Source of the DNA: Candidatus Calditenuis fumarioli
GTDB lineage: Archaea; Thermoproteota; Nitrososphaeria_A; Caldarchaeales; Calditenuaceae
Direction: 5' to 3'
Assembly: GCA_030059665.1 (NCBI GenBank)
Contig: JANVYR010000001.1
Span: forward strand, 439,164-503,163
Length of the DNA: 64,000 bases
Positions 16,908 to 26,107 of this stretch are shown one piece after another (positions within the stretch are counted from its first letter, which is position 1; every line of letters starts with the position of its first letter). Made by a program: the position numbers and the translations under genes. Below the pieces are notes generated by a model. It was not told the DNA's origin. It searched no databases and saw only the letters and a program-made list of their open reading frames with translations.

Positions 16908-17646
16908 GAGGGTCCTGATAGCGGGAGCGACCTCGGAGATAGGAGCCGAGACGGCCAGGCTGCTCGCGAGGGAGGGCGCCGACCTCATGCTCGTCTCCCG
17001 GCGCAGGGAGGTGCTCGAGAGGCTCTCGTCGGAGTGTGCTGAAGCCGGACGAAAAGTGATCTCGCTGCCGTTGGACCTCACCCACCCCTCTTCCGTCTCG
17101 AGGCTGAGGTCGGAGGTCGAAGGGAGGTTCGGGAAACTCGACGCGCTGGTCAGCTACGTCGGTTACCCCTTCGATCCCAACCTGTGGTACAGGAGCGTGG
17201 AGGAGCTGACGGAGGAGGAGCTCAGAACGGTCTTCGAGGTGGACTTCTTCGCCAACTTCAGGCTGGTCAGAGCTCTTCTCCCCCTCCTCCGCGGAGGCGT
17301 TTTGATCCTCACGTCCTCCACGCCGGCCCTCTCCTGGTACAGGTACGGTTCGGCCTACTCGATGGCGAAGATCGCGGTTGTGGGTCTGGTCAGGGCGGTC
17401 GCAGCGGAGTACCGACGGCTCGGCGTGAGGGCCTACGCCTTGGCCCTCGGCAACATCAGGACGGGCCCCACCTACGGCGGCATGAGCGAGGAGGAGCGGC
17501 GGGCTTTAGCAGAAGAGTCACCGATGGGGAGATGGGGTGAGCCGGTCGAGGTGGCGCGGGTCGTCCTCGCCCTGATCTCCGACCTCTTCAGCTTCGTCAA
17601 CGGGCAGGTCATCGTCGTCGACGGCGGCACCTTAATGCTCGGCTGA
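16888..17646 (+). CDS. Short-chain dehydrogenase/reductase
   Basis: A 252-residue SDR oxidoreductase. The cofactor loop GATSEIG (13-19) is followed by LVSRR, where the basic residues favour NADP(H). The catalytic Ser lies in ILTSSTPA and the YxxxK motif is YSMAK. The C-terminal VNGQVIVVDGGTLMLG is typical of the classical family. The ATG is preceded by GGAGGAGGTGGG inside the end of hjc, so the two are translationally coupled. The substrate is unknown. Confidence 0.9.
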   Translation: MVIAQGKRVLIAGATSEIGAETARLLAREGADLMLVSRRREVLERLSSECAEAGRKVISLPLDLTHPSSVSRLRSEVEGRFGKLDALVSYVGYPFDPNLWYRSVEELTEEELRTVFEVDFFANFRLVRALLPLLRGGVLILTSSTPALSWYRYGSAYSMAKIAVVGLVRAVAAEYRRLGVRAYALALGNIRTGPTYGGMSEEERRALAEESPMGRWGEPVEVARVVLALISDLFSFVNGQVIVVDGGTLMLG

Positions 17647-17701
17647 GCCAGCCGCAAAGAAACTAAAAACTTGGTCGTCGCGAGGGGTCGGTGGATAGGT
17701 C

Positions 17702-18166
17702 TTGATCGAGAAGAAGTCGGCTGGTGCGGTGATCTTCAACGAGACGCTCGGCGAGCGGTACTACCTGCTACTGCTGTACGACGCAGGTCACTGGGACTTC
17801 CCCAAAGGAGGGATAGAGGAGGGCGAGACCGAGCTGGACGCCGTGAGGAGGGAGGTCAGGGAGGAGACAGGGATAACGGACCTGAAGCTGATAGAGGGCT
17901 TCCGTCAGACGATATCGTACCAGTTCAGGAGTCAGGAGGGCGAGATCAACAAGACCGTCGTCTTCTACCTCGCCAGCACCTCCACCTTCAAGGTGAGGCT
18001 CAGTCATGAGCACAAGGCCTACGCCTGGCTGAAGTACGAGGACGCGCTGGAGCAGCTGACCTACGACACGGCCAGGTCCGTGCTGAGGGTCGCCCACAAA
18101 TTCCTCGAGGGCCTGTCCAGGACAAAGGTCAATGAGGGGCAGAAGACCAGCACCGCGAAGTGGTGA
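17702..18166 (+). CDS. Nudix hydrolase (diadenosine tetraphosphatase-like)
   Basis: A 154-residue protein with a complete Nudix box at residues 36-58 (G-x5-E-x7-REVREETGI), preceded by HWDFPKG as in archaeal and eukaryotic Ap4A hydrolases. It hydrolyses nucleoside diphosphate-linked compounds with Mg2+. Clearing Ap4A is the likely role but is inferred. The TTG start at 17702 is preceded by GGTGGATAGG. It lies nine bases before the next gene. Confidence 0.88.
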   Translation: MIEKKSAGAVIFNETLGERYYLLLLYDAGHWDFPKGGIEEGETELDAVRREVREETGITDLKLIEGFRQTISYQFRSQEGEINKTVVFYLASTSTFKVRLSHEHKAYAWLKYEDALEQLTYDTARSVLRVAHKFLEGLSRTKVNEGQKTSTAKW

Positions 18167-18175
18167 GGTGCGGAG

Positions 18176-19906
18176 ATGAGCAGGCGTGCGGAGATGCGGG
18201 CCTTAGCGACCTTCACGATCGCGGCGATGCTCCTGACCGCGCTCCTAATGGTCCAGCTCGGATACGCCCAGACGACTGACCTGCAGCTCAAGGTGGTCGA
18301 TTACAACGGCAACCCAGTCGGCAACGTCGAGGTCGTCCTGACCAACTCCACGCTCAGGAGGACCTTCAGGTCGACCAGCGCCGGCATCGCCACCTTCAGG
18401 GGCCTCTCACCCGGAGAGTACAACGTTCAGGTCTCGATCGATGGGGTTCTGGTCGCGAACGAGACCGTCCGGGTCCCGCATGAGGGCGAGAGGATCGTGA
18501 GGCTTGCGGTTGCGTCCCTGGCGGTGAAGGTGCTCGACGCAGAAGGGCGTGGAGCGAAGGGGGTGACCGTTCAGGTCAGGTCGTCCACCGGAAAGATCGA
18601 GCGCTCAGCGACCACCTCCGACGAGGGATCCTCAAGCTTCAGCAATTTGCCGCTCTCGACGCTGCGAGATGTTGGATCCTACAACGTCACCGTAAGGGTG
18701 ATGAACGCGACGGTGCTGAGCGTCAACGTCGATCACGCTCCCCTCAACAGGACGCTGGAGCTGATAGCGCCGCTCGTGAGGTTGGGGTTCGAGGTGCTCG
18801 ACCTCGGAGGGGAACCGGTAAACGACGTCGAGCTGAGGATCTCCGCCAGCGGGGTCCTCTTCTCCTCAACCGTCAGGGATGGCAAGGCGGCCTTCTCGGG
18901 CGTCCCCACGTCCTCTGTTGTCGGCTCCTATCAGGTCGTCGCTTCCAAGACTTACAGCGGCAGGAAGCTGACCGTTCTCTCCTCCACACTGAGCGTCTCG
19001 GAGTCGGTCAACACCACCCTTGTGGCGAACGTCGCCGACCTCCAGGCGCTTCTCCTCGCGGACGGTGAAGACCCTGTCAGGGGAGCTGCGGTCACGGTCG
19101 TCTCGACCTCGGGTGTCAGGATTGCCACCGGGACCACCGATGCGTCGGGAAGGGTCGTCTTCGAGGACCTCCCGGTAAGCTCGCTTACCGAGGTCGGGCC
19201 GCTCGAAGTCAGGGTCTCCCTCCAGGGCAAATCGTTGCTGAACAGCACCGTGCAGCTAACGGGCCCGATCGAGGACCTGAAGCTGGAACTCCGGAGAAGG
19301 GACGTCTCCATCAGGCTGGTCAAGCCCGACGGCTCGCCCCTCGAGGGAGCGACGATGGAGCTCACGGAACCCGGGACCAACAGGAAGGTCTCCGTCGGCA
19401 CCGGCGCTGACGGGGTAGCGAGGTTCCGCGTCCTTCCGGTAAGGGCCCAGGTCAGCGTGCTCTACAAGGGCATCTTGGTCCACTCGGAAACCCTCGACTT
19501 CTCCTCCGCACCAGAGGCGTTGAGGGTCAACGGCGTCTCGATGCCAGTGAACCTCGAGTACCGGGACTGGACCGGTGCCCCGCTCAGGGGCCTCCGTGCG
19601 AGGGTCTGGTACGAGGGCCAGGAGCTTCCGGTCGAGGTCAGGGACGGCACCGTGAGCTTCGTGATGCCTGTGCGGGGAACGGCTATCGTTGAGGTCTCCC
19701 TCGGAGGACAGTTCCTGGAGCGGCGCGAGCTCAAGATCGACGAACCCACGAACCTGACCATCTACGTCAGGGGCCTCCAGGTCGGCGGAGACGTCGTGCC
19801 TCCAGAGGTCATCGGAACCGCAGGGGCCGTCGCCCTCTCCGCGGTTCTCCTGGCGCTCGGCGTTCTGATCTACGTCAGGACCGTCAAGTCCCTGCGGAGG
19901 AGTTGA
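18176..19906 (+). CDS. Secreted surface protein with Ig-like repeats and C-terminal membrane anchor
   Basis: A 576-residue protein with a Sec signal peptide (residues about 8-31, ending GYAQ) and a C-terminal transmembrane helix (about 545-567) followed by KSLRRS, so the bulk faces outside. In between lie about six beta-sandwich repeats of roughly 85-90 residues with the recurring pattern LxVxDxxGxPVxxVxVxxxx...TxxxGxAxFxxLP. This pattern is like carboxypeptidase-regulatory or Cna-B domains. Many NxS/T sequons would permit N-glycosylation. A structural or adhesive envelope role is likely. Its 3' end overlaps the convergent glycosyltransferase gene by 23 bases. Confidence 0.75.
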   Translation: MSRRAEMRALATFTIAAMLLTALLMVQLGYAQTTDLQLKVVDYNGNPVGNVEVVLTNSTLRRTFRSTSAGIATFRGLSPGEYNVQVSIDGVLVANETVRVPHEGERIVRLAVASLAVKVLDAEGRGAKGVTVQVRSSTGKIERSATTSDEGSSSFSNLPLSTLRDVGSYNVTVRVMNATVLSVNVDHAPLNRTLELIAPLVRLGFEVLDLGGEPVNDVELRISASGVLFSSTVRDGKAAFSGVPTSSVVGSYQVVASKTYSGRKLTVLSSTLSVSESVNTTLVANVADLQALLLADGEDPVRGAAVTVVSTSGVRIATGTTDASGRVVFEDLPVSSLTEVGPLEVRVSLQGKSLLNSTVQLTGPIEDLKLELRRRDVSIRLVKPDGSPLEGATMELTEPGTNRKVSVGTGADGVARFRVLPVRAQVSVLYKGILVHSETLDFSSAPEALRVNGVSMPVNLEYRDWTGAPLRGLRARVWYEGQELPVEVRDGTVSFVMPVRGTAIVEVSLGGQFLERRELKIDEPTNLTIYVRGLQVGGDVVPPEVIGTAGAVALSAVLLALGVLIYVRTVKSLRRS

Positions 19907-20804
19907 GGACCTTCTCGTACAGCTCAAGGTACATTTTGCTAACGACGCGGTAATCGAACCGTCTCACCAGCTCCTTCCCCCTCCTCACCAACCTCTCCCT
20001 CTCGTCCTCGAGCCTCCTGAAGGCCTCCACCCAGCTTTCGACTGTGGGTTCGGTCAGAAGTAGCGCGTCCCTGAAGGGCGTGAAGGCGGGGAGCTCGTTC
20101 GCGATGACAGGGCAGCCGGAGGCCCAGGCTTCGAGCATCACGCTCGGCATCCCCTCCCACACCGATGTTATCATGAGGCAAGTGGCCGACTTCATGTGGG
20201 ATATCACGACCTCCCACGGAGCCAGCTCCTCCACCCCGAAGGCCTTGTACCTGACCCCGAGCCTCCTAACCACCGCTGAGAACAACCTGTAGTTCTTGAT
20301 GGGATCGTTCCGGCCGACGAAGAGGACGTAGCTCTCGCCCGAGGGCCTGATCCGCTCGATCGCGCTCAGGTCCGTCATGTTGGGTATCCAGAGCCACCCG
20401 CGCCTCTCGGCCTCGAGCTTCATCACCGAGGTGTAAGCGGCCGTCTTCGACCTGAAGGCCCTGAGGCCGAGGTCCATCAGGTCCGTCAGCCGACCGTACT
20501 TCCGCCTGAACTCGGCCTCGCCGCCGTGAACAGTGACGACCCCGCGCTCCGCGCCGAGGAGAGCCGGGAATAGCTTCGGCGAGTGCAGGTGGACTAGGTC
20601 GTATTTCCTCAGGAGAGGTGCCGAGAAAAGGGCGAGGGAGAGCGAGCCCGTCTTCGGGAGGCGGAGGTGTGGGACGTTGCCGGAGTGGAGCACCGAGACC
20701 TCGACCCCCAGCTCCCTCAGACCACGCTCCAGCAGCATCACGTGCCGGCCCGATCCGCTGCCGCCGCCGTAGGTGTAGTTCACCAATGCGACCCTCAACC
20801 CCAA
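19884..20804 (-). CDS. Glycosyltransferase family 4-like protein
   Basis: A 306-residue GT-B glycosyltransferase: an N-terminal Rossmann half ([21 protein letters not shown], then [11 protein letters not shown]), and a C-terminal half with [14 protein letters not shown] and the donor-binding [19 protein letters not shown] motif (E-x7-E). It transfers a sugar from a nucleotide donor, perhaps to a glycolipid or to surface protein glycans; the glycoprotein-like gene is adjacent. The TTG start at 20804 follows GGAGGG by six bases. Confidence 0.87.
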   Translation of the reverse strand: MGLRVALVNYTYGGGSGSGRHVMLLERGLRELGVEVSVLHSGNVPHLRLPKTGSLSLALFSAPLLRKYDLVHLHSPKLFPALLGAERGVVTVHGGEAEFRRKYGRLTDLMDLGLRAFRSKTAAYTSVMKLEAERRGWLWIPNMTDLSAIERIRPSGESYVLFVGRNDPIKNYRLFSAVVRRLGVRYKAFGVEELAPWEVVISHMKSATCLMITSVWEGMPSVMLEAWASGCPVIANELPAFTPFRDALLLTEPTVESWVEAFRRLEDERERLVRRGKELVRRFDYRVVSKMYLELYEKVLNSSAGT

Positions 20805-20916
20805 CCTCTGCCCTCCGTTGCGTTCATGCCTCTACCCCTGGCATTGTGCCGTCGCCTGACATACCTGTGGTTCCACGGGCACGTAAACCGGTGTTTTCGG
20901 AGCGCCCGACGTCAAA

Positions 20917-20927
20917 CGGTTTATCAC
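20917..20927 (+). promoter_or_regulatory. TATA-like promoter of the uS11 gene
   Basis: CGGTTTATCAC is centred about 28 nt upstream of the ATG at 20951. This is the spacing of a leaderless archaeal transcript. Confidence 0.5.
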
Positions 20928-20950
20928 TAAGGAAGAGAGCGGAGATCAGG

Positions 20951-21367
20951 ATGTCGGCGGAGGGAGGGACGCAGCAGGGGCAGAAGACGGTGTGGGGGAT
21001 AGTCCACATCTACTCGTCCTACAACAACATACTGATCACGGTCACCGACATCACCGGCAGCGAGACGATCGCGAAGGCCAGCGGGGGCATGTTCGTCACC
21101 GGAGGGAGGATGGAGGCCTCTCCGTACGCGGCGATGAGGGTGGCCAGCTACGTGATGGAGATAGCCAAGGCAAAGGGCATCAATGCGGTCCACATCCGGG
21201 TCAGGGCTCCAGGCGGTGTGAAGTCGAAGACTCCAGGGCCCGGAACGCAGGCTGCCATCAGGACCATCGCGAGGTCCGGTGTGATGATCGGCAGGATCGA
21301 GGACGTTACCCCGATACCGCACGACAGCGTCAGGAAGAAGGGAGGAAGGCGGGGAAGGAGGGTCTGA
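20951..21367 (+). CDS. rps11: 30S ribosomal protein uS11
   Basis: A 138-residue uS11: [29 protein letters not shown], the [10 protein letters not shown] helix, [18 protein letters not shown] and a basic C-terminus ending [10 protein letters not shown]. It sits on the platform of the small subunit near the mRNA exit. In most archaea the gene lies in an rps13-rps4-rps11-rpoD cluster. Here both neighbours are unrelated, and the gene has its own TATA box. The ATG follows GGAGATCAGG. Confidence 0.96.
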   Translation: MSAEGGTQQGQKTVWGIVHIYSSYNNILITVTDITGSETIAKASGGMFVTGGRMEASPYAAMRVASYVMEIAKAKGINAVHIRVRAPGGVKSKTPGPGTQAAIRTIARSGVMIGRIEDVTPIPHDSVRKKGGRRGRRV

Positions 21368-21383
21368 CGAACTGGTTCTGTGC

Positions 21384-21396
21384 AAGCTAATATTGT
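21384..21396 (+). promoter_or_regulatory. TATA-like promoter of the copper chaperone-like gene
   Basis: AAGCTAATATTGT is centred about 28 nt upstream of the ATG at 21419. This supports that internal ATG as a leaderless start. Confidence 0.5.
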
Positions 21397-21418
21397 CAGA
21401 GCCGGAAGTTCAAATGCG

Positions 21419-21913
21419 ATGGTACGGACTTTGCGATTGGTGCTGATAGCGGTGGTTGTGATCGTCGTCGCGGCGGTCGGAGGGGCCCTTGCGATCGGTT
21501 CGCAGCCCGTCGCGGAGGACGTGGCGGTACGGGTCGGGTCCAAGACCGCCGGGATCTTCCTCAACCTCAGGAACAACGGCCTGCTACCCGACTGCGTAGT
21601 GGGAGTCGATGTGTACGGTGAGGGAAAGGAGGGCCGGGTCCAGCTGACGGCGGAGCTCCACACCACGGTGATGGAGGGGAACGTGATGAGGATGGTCAAG
21701 GTGGATCGCGTCTGCGTCGGCCCCCTATCGGTCGTCAAGATGAGGGGCGCTGAGGGCGAGGGCTACCACGTGATGGTCTTCGGCGACGTCGAGAAGGTTT
21801 CGGTCTTCCACGTCTACCTGAAGCTCGAGAGCGGGAAGGTCGTGCACTTCCACGTCATGGCCACTGAGGGCTCTCAGATGGGGGGCATGCACGAATCCCA
21901 TAGCCACGGCTGA
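21419..21913 (+). CDS. PCu(A)C-like copper chaperone, membrane anchored
   Basis: A 164-residue protein with one N-terminal hydrophobic helix (residues 3-25), an external domain of about 130 residues and a Met/His-rich end (GGMHESHSHG). The domain resembles PCu(A)C proteins: an early His, Met residues, then GYHVMVFGDV followed by an LKLESGKVVHFHV strand. Such periplasmic or extracytoplasmic proteins hand Cu(I) to cytochrome oxidase or handle copper stress. No oxidase genes are nearby. The start is set by the promoter 28 nt upstream rather than by the longest open frame. Confidence 0.7.
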   Translation: MVRTLRLVLIAVVVIVVAAVGGALAIGSQPVAEDVAVRVGSKTAGIFLNLRNNGLLPDCVVGVDVYGEGKEGRVQLTAELHTTVMEGNVMRMVKVDRVCVGPLSVVKMRGAEGEGYHVMVFGDVEKVSVFHVYLKLESGKVVHFHVMATEGSQMGGMHESHSHG

Positions 21914-22082
21914 TACCCGCCAGACCCTTTCATTTTTCCACCGATACGTTTGTCATCAGATCTCCGTCAGGCTAAGAGCGCGCAACAGGCACCAAGATCC
22001 CACCAGAATTGTTACCATCGCAAGAGGAGATAGAGATGTGGTCCCGGGAGGGGGAGTGAGGGTTGTCACACAGGCAGTTTTA

Positions 22083-22187
22083 ATGAGCCAAAGTGAAGCG
22101 GAACTGATCTCAGAGATAAAGGGTTTCGTCTTCCATCCCGACTTCTATCCTGAGTTCACCCGGATCTTAGCGGGTGTGGAGCCTTAA
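22083..22187 (+). CDS. Possible 34-residue ORF upstream of metG
   Basis: An ATG ORF with 34 codons (start MSQSEAELISEIKGFVFH) lies in the otherwise empty 304-base gap between the copper chaperone-like gene and metG. It has no recognised domain, a weak upstream signal and less biased codon usage than its neighbours. It could be a small protein, a leader peptide or chance. The remainder of the gap 21914-22217 shows nothing else. Confidence 0.2.
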   Translation: MSQSEAELISEIKGFVFHPDFYPEFTRILAGVEP

Positions 22188-22217
22188 ATCTCGGCGGCAC
22201 CAGTGGGCTCGAGGGTG

Positions 22218-23901
22218 ATGTGCCCTCGCGAAGTGGATAGTCTGCGGGGCCTGGCCGTACATCAACGCCGTGCCGCACCTCGGTACGCTTATAGGGTGTG
22301 AGCTTTCAGCGGACGTCTTCGCGAGGTACATGAGGTCGAAGGGCGACAAGGTCCTCTTCGTCAGCGGATCGGACGAGCACGGAACGCCGCTGGAGCTCCA
22401 GGCCATCAAGGAGGGCGTCAGGCCTGAGGAGCTGACCGACAGGATGCACGCGATCGTCAAGGAACTCTTCAACAGGTTCGACATATCATTCGACAACTAC
22501 ACAAGGACCCACTCCAGGACGCACATCGAGTTCGTCCAGCGCTTCTTCCTCGAGCTCTACCGGAAGGGATACGTCTTCAGGAGGACGATCGAGCAGCTCT
22601 ACTGCGAACGCGACCGGATCTTCCTGCCGGACAGGTTCGTCGTCGGCGTCTGCCCCTACTGCGGCTACGAGAGGGCCAGGGGTGACCAGTGCGAGAACTG
22701 CGGAAGGGTCCTGGACCCGCTCGATCTGAGGATGCCGAGGTGCGCGGTCTGCGGCTCCGAGCCCGTCGTCCGGTCGACGGACCACTACTTCTTCGACCTG
22801 CCCGCATTCGAGGAGAGGATAAGGTCGTGGATCGCTTCCAACGACAGGTTCCCCGAGTCGGTGAGGAACTTCTCGATCGGGTGGATCGGCGAGGGCCTCA
22901 GGCCCAGGTCCATCACGAGGGACAACAGGTGGGGGATACCTGCGCCCTTCCCAGGTGCGGAGGGGAAGACGATATACGTCTGGTTCGAGGCGGTCCTGGG
23001 CTACATCACCGCGAGCATCGAGTGGGCCGAGCTCAAGGGCGAGCCCGAGCTGTGGAGGGAGTTCTGGTACGACAAGGAGGCGCGGAGCGTCTACTTCATC
23101 GGCAAGGACAACATCCCGTTCCACACCGTCATCCTCCCGGCGCTGCTGATGGCCTACGACGAGGAGCTGGTACTGCCCTGGAACGTGCTGGCGACGGAGT
23201 ACCTCACCTTCGAGGGGAAGAAGTTCTCGAAGAGCGCTGGAGTCGGCATCTGGCTCGACGAGGCGCTGGAGATCCTCGGACCAGACTACTGGAGGTTCTA
23301 TTTGGTGAAGATCAGGCCCGAGACCGCGGACTCCAACTTCACGGCCGCCCACTTCAGGGACGTCATCAACGACGAGCTCAACGACATCCTCGGGAACTTC
23401 GTCCACAGGGTCCTGACCTTCGTTCACAGGCACTTCGAGGGCAAGGTCCCTGAGCCCGGAGAGCTGGATCCGCAGGACCTCGAGCTGCTGGAGGCGGTGA
23501 GGGGAACGGCGGAGGAGTTCGAGAGGGGCCTCGTCACCAACAGGTTCAGGAGCTCGGTGAACGCCCTGCTTGAGCTGGCCAGGAGAGGGAACGTGTACCT
23601 GAACTCGAGGGAGCCCTGGAGGGTGGTGCGGTTAGATCGGGCCTCTGCGTCGAGGACGATGTACGTCTCCACCCAGGTGGCCTACGCCGTCTCGGTCCTG
23701 CTGGAGCCCATCACCCCGAGGGCTTCGGAGGCTCTCAGGAGGACCTTCAACCTCCCACCGGAGATGTGGACGGTCAGGGCGTTACTCGAGGGAAAGCGCG
23801 TGGAGCCGGGTCATGCGATCACCCAGCCGTCCCCACCGTTCTCCCGCATGCCGGATCAGGTTTACGAGCTGATCAGGTCCAAGGGAGGACCCGCGGGCTG
23901 A
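22218..23901 (+). CDS. metG: Methionyl-tRNA synthetase (5' end irregular)
   Basis: Class I MetRS of about 557 residues: the HIGH-like PYINAVPHLG, a zinc insertion with two knuckle pairs (CPYC..CENC, then CAVC), WFEAVLGY, and the KMSKS-like KKFSKS. The C-terminal anticodon-binding helical domain ends at 23901. There is no EMAP-like extension. The conserved N-terminus KWIVCGAWPYINA is coded from 22231, but in that frame a TGA at 22216-22218 is followed by no ATG, GTG or TTG before it. An ATG at 22218 is one base out of frame, and losing one C from the CCC at 22223-22225 would repair it. This is a sequence error, a frameshift or a non-standard start. An annotated start at GTG 22270 would cut off the HIGH region. 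Confidence 0.85.
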
Positions 23902-23911
23902 GTCGTCTCAT

Positions 23912-23922
23912 TACGTTTAAGT
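23912..23922 (+). promoter_or_regulatory. TATA-like promoter of the superoxide dismutase gene
   Basis: TTACGTTTAAG lies about 29 nt upstream of the GTG start at 23946. This matches a near-leaderless mRNA. Confidence 0.45.
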
Positions 23923-23945
23923 TCAGTCGCAATGCAGGTGGCCGC

Positions 23946-24551
23946 GTGAAGCGGTACGAGCTTCCCCAGCTTCCGTATGCCTACAACGCGCTGGAGCCCT
24001 ACATCATCGAGGAGATAATGAGGCTGCACCACACGAAGCACCACCAGGCCTACGTCAACGGCGCCAACGCGGCCCTCGAGAAGATCGAGAAGGCCTCCAG
24101 GGGCGAGCTCCAGATCGACGTAAGGGCCGTGCTGAGGGACCTGAGCTTCAACCTCGACGGACACAAGCTCCACTCGATCTTCTGGCCCAACATGGCTCCC
24201 CCCGGAAAGGGAGGTGGTAAGCCCGGCGGTGCGATAGCCGACAAGATCAACGCTGAGTTCGGGAGCTTCGAGAACTTCAAGAAGCTCTTCAGCGACGCAG
24301 CGAAGACCGTCGAGGGCGTCGGCTGGGCCCTGCTGCTCTACGACCCGGAGGTGGACAGGCTCGTGCTGACGCAGATCGAGAAGCAGAACCTGATGCACCT
24401 GGCCGAGCTGCCGATATTGCTGGCGGTCGACGTCTGGGAGCACGCCTATTACCTCCAGTACAAGAACGACAGGGCGAGCTACGTCGACAACTGGTGGAAC
24501 GTGGTCAACTGGGACGACGTCGAGAAGAGGTTCAGCAAGGTCAGGCGGTGA
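23946..24551 (+). CDS. sod: Fe/Mn superoxide dismutase
   Basis: A 201-residue Fe/Mn-SOD of normal length with all four metal ligands visible: H28 (LHHTKHHQAYV), H76 (HSIFWPNM), D162 and H166 (DVWEHAYYLQY). It dismutates superoxide in the cytosol. Fe versus Mn preference cannot be told reliably. The GTG start, preceded by CAGGTGG, gives the standard N-terminus KRYELPQLPYAYNALEP; the open frame extends upstream without homology. Confidence 0.95.
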   Translation: MKRYELPQLPYAYNALEPYIIEEIMRLHHTKHHQAYVNGANAALEKIEKASRGELQIDVRAVLRDLSFNLDGHKLHSIFWPNMAPPGKGGGKPGGAIADKINAEFGSFENFKKLFSDAAKTVEGVGWALLLYDPEVDRLVLTQIEKQNLMHLAELPILLAVDVWEHAYYLQYKNDRASYVDNWWNVVNWDDVEKRFSKVRR

Positions 24552-24557
24552 ATCGGC

Positions 24558-25052
24558 TCAGCCGTACATCGACTTCGCGGCCGTCTCGTCCCTCGTCTTG
24601 ACCGCTTTTATCAGCATCTCCAGGACCTCTGAAATGGCTTTCTGGTAGGCCAGCAGGGCCTTCGCTGCCTCGCTGAGCGTCACCATCCCCAGCAACCTGC
24701 CATCTAGGTCCACCACCGGAAGCCTCCTGAAGCCGTGACTCAGCATCAGCGCCACCGCCTCCTCGATCGGCGAGTCCGGGCTGACCGCGATCACCGGGTA
24801 GCTCATCACCTCACCGACCTTCGTCTTAGAGTGGTCCAGTCCCGTCGCGAGCACCCTCACCACGAAGTCCCTCTCGGTCACTATCCCCACGAGCTTCCCG
24901 TCGCGCTCCACGAGGAGGCTTCCCACGCCCAACCGGTCCATCATGATGCATGCCTCCCGCACGGTCCTGTCGGCGCCGATCACGTTAATCGCCGGTATCA
25001 TCACGTCCCTCACCCTTATCTTGGGGACCTCCTCCACGCCTCCCAACCCCAT
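24558..25052 (-). CDS. Tandem CBS-domain protein
   Basis: A 164-residue protein with two CBS domains: residues about 10-65 (VRDVMIPAINVI...GIVTERDFV) and 75-130 (VGEVMSYPVIAV...LLGMVTLSEAA), then a helical tail. CBS pairs bind adenine nucleotides or SAM and usually sense energy state. The partner is unknown. The ATG overlaps the moaA stop codon (TGATG), so the genes are co-translated. Confidence 0.88.
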   Translation of the reverse strand: MGLGGVEEVPKIRVRDVMIPAINVIGADRTVREACIMMDRLGVGSLLVERDGKLVGIVTERDFVVRVLATGLDHSKTKVGEVMSYPVIAVSPDSPIEEAVALMLSHGFRRLPVVDLDGRLLGMVTLSEAAKALLAYQKAISEVLEMLIKAVKTRDETAAKSMYG

Positions 25053-26065
25053 CACCCTCCGAAGGTGTACATCGGCCTGACGTGGGAAGGAACCCGATGC
25101 CGACGGAGGAGCGACTCCACGCCCTCGAACTTGTTCCAGAAGGCAGACCTGATGAAGGCCTCGATCTCCTCGTCCGTTGCCCCTCCCCTCAGCAGGGGCT
25201 TGAGGTCGTACTCGGCGGTGCTGAACATGCACGGAACGAGCTTCCCGTCGGCCTTCAGCCTCACCCTGTCGCAGTCGGAGCAGAAGGGCCTTGTCATCGA
25301 GGTGATCACGCCTATCGTGCCGGGTGCGCCGTCAGCGAAGCGGTAGTTCACCGATGTTGACCCCGGCTCCCTCTCCAGCGGCACCAGCGCGTACCGCTCC
25401 TGAATGGTCCTGACGATCTCGTCGCCGCTCACGACAAGATCGGGCCTCCAGAGGCGCTCGCCGTCGAAGGGCATGTACTCGATGAACCGGACGCTGATCC
25501 CGGTCCTGCGGGCCAGTTCAGCGAAGTCGAGGACCTCGTCGTCGTTGCACCCACGGGTGATGACGACGTTCACCTTCACTGGCGAGAGCCCCACCTCAAT
25601 GGCCCTCCTGATGCCCCTGACCACCTTCTCGAAGACGCCTGGAACCCCGACGATCTGCTCGTACCTCTCGGGCTTCAGGCTGTGAAGGCTCACCGTGACG
25701 CCGCTCAGCCCGGCCCGCTTGAGGCGCTCAGCCATCTCCTCGAGCAGGTAGCCGTTTGTCGTCATCGAGACGCTCTCGATCCCCTCGATCGACGAGAGGA
25801 TCTCCACCAGCCTCTCTATCCCCCTCCTCATCAGCGGCTCGCCGCCGGTGAGCCGGACCTTGCTCACGCCCATCCTCGCGAAGATCCTCGCAACCCTCCC
25901 TATCTCCTCGAAGGTGAGGAGCTCGCTCCTGTCCAGCCACACGGGGTTCCTCGGCATGCAGAAGCTGCACCGGAAGTTGCAGCGATCGGTGACGGAGATC
26001 CTCAGCTTCCGCGCCACCCTCCCGAACCGGTCGATCAGCGGCGCCAGCTCACCCAGCCCGGACAC
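25052..26065 (-). CDS. moaA: GTP 3',8-cyclase MoaA
   Basis: A 337-residue radical-SAM enzyme with the SAM cluster motif CNFRCSFC, LTGGEPLMR, the C-terminal second cluster (CSDCDRVRLKADGKLVPC) and the C-terminal GG required for catalysis (YTFGG). It starts molybdopterin synthesis by converting GTP to 3',8-cyclo-GTP. The GTG start lies about 31 nt downstream of a GATTTATCAC box. No other molybdopterin genes are adjacent. Confidence 0.95.
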   Translation of the reverse strand: MSGLGELAPLIDRFGRVARKLRISVTDRCNFRCSFCMPRNPVWLDRSELLTFEEIGRVARIFARMGVSKVRLTGGEPLMRRGIERLVEILSSIEGIESVSMTTNGYLLEEMAERLKRAGLSGVTVSLHSLKPERYEQIVGVPGVFEKVVRGIRRAIEVGLSPVKVNVVITRGCNDDEVLDFAELARRTGISVRFIEYMPFDGERLWRPDLVVSGDEIVRTIQERYALVPLEREPGSTSVNYRFADGAPGTIGVITSMTRPFCSDCDRVRLKADGKLVPCMFSTAEYDLKPLLRGGATDEEIEAFIRSAFWNKFEGVESLLRRHRVPSHVRPMYTFGG

Positions 26066-26089
26066 CTCTGGCGTGAAACTCTCACAACA

Positions 26090-26100
26090 TGTGATAAATC
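26090..26100 (-). promoter_or_regulatory. TATA-like promoter of moaA
   Basis: On the minus strand GATTTATCAC is centred about 30 nt before the GTG start at 26065. Confidence 0.45.
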
Positions 26101-26107
26101 TGTGCTG

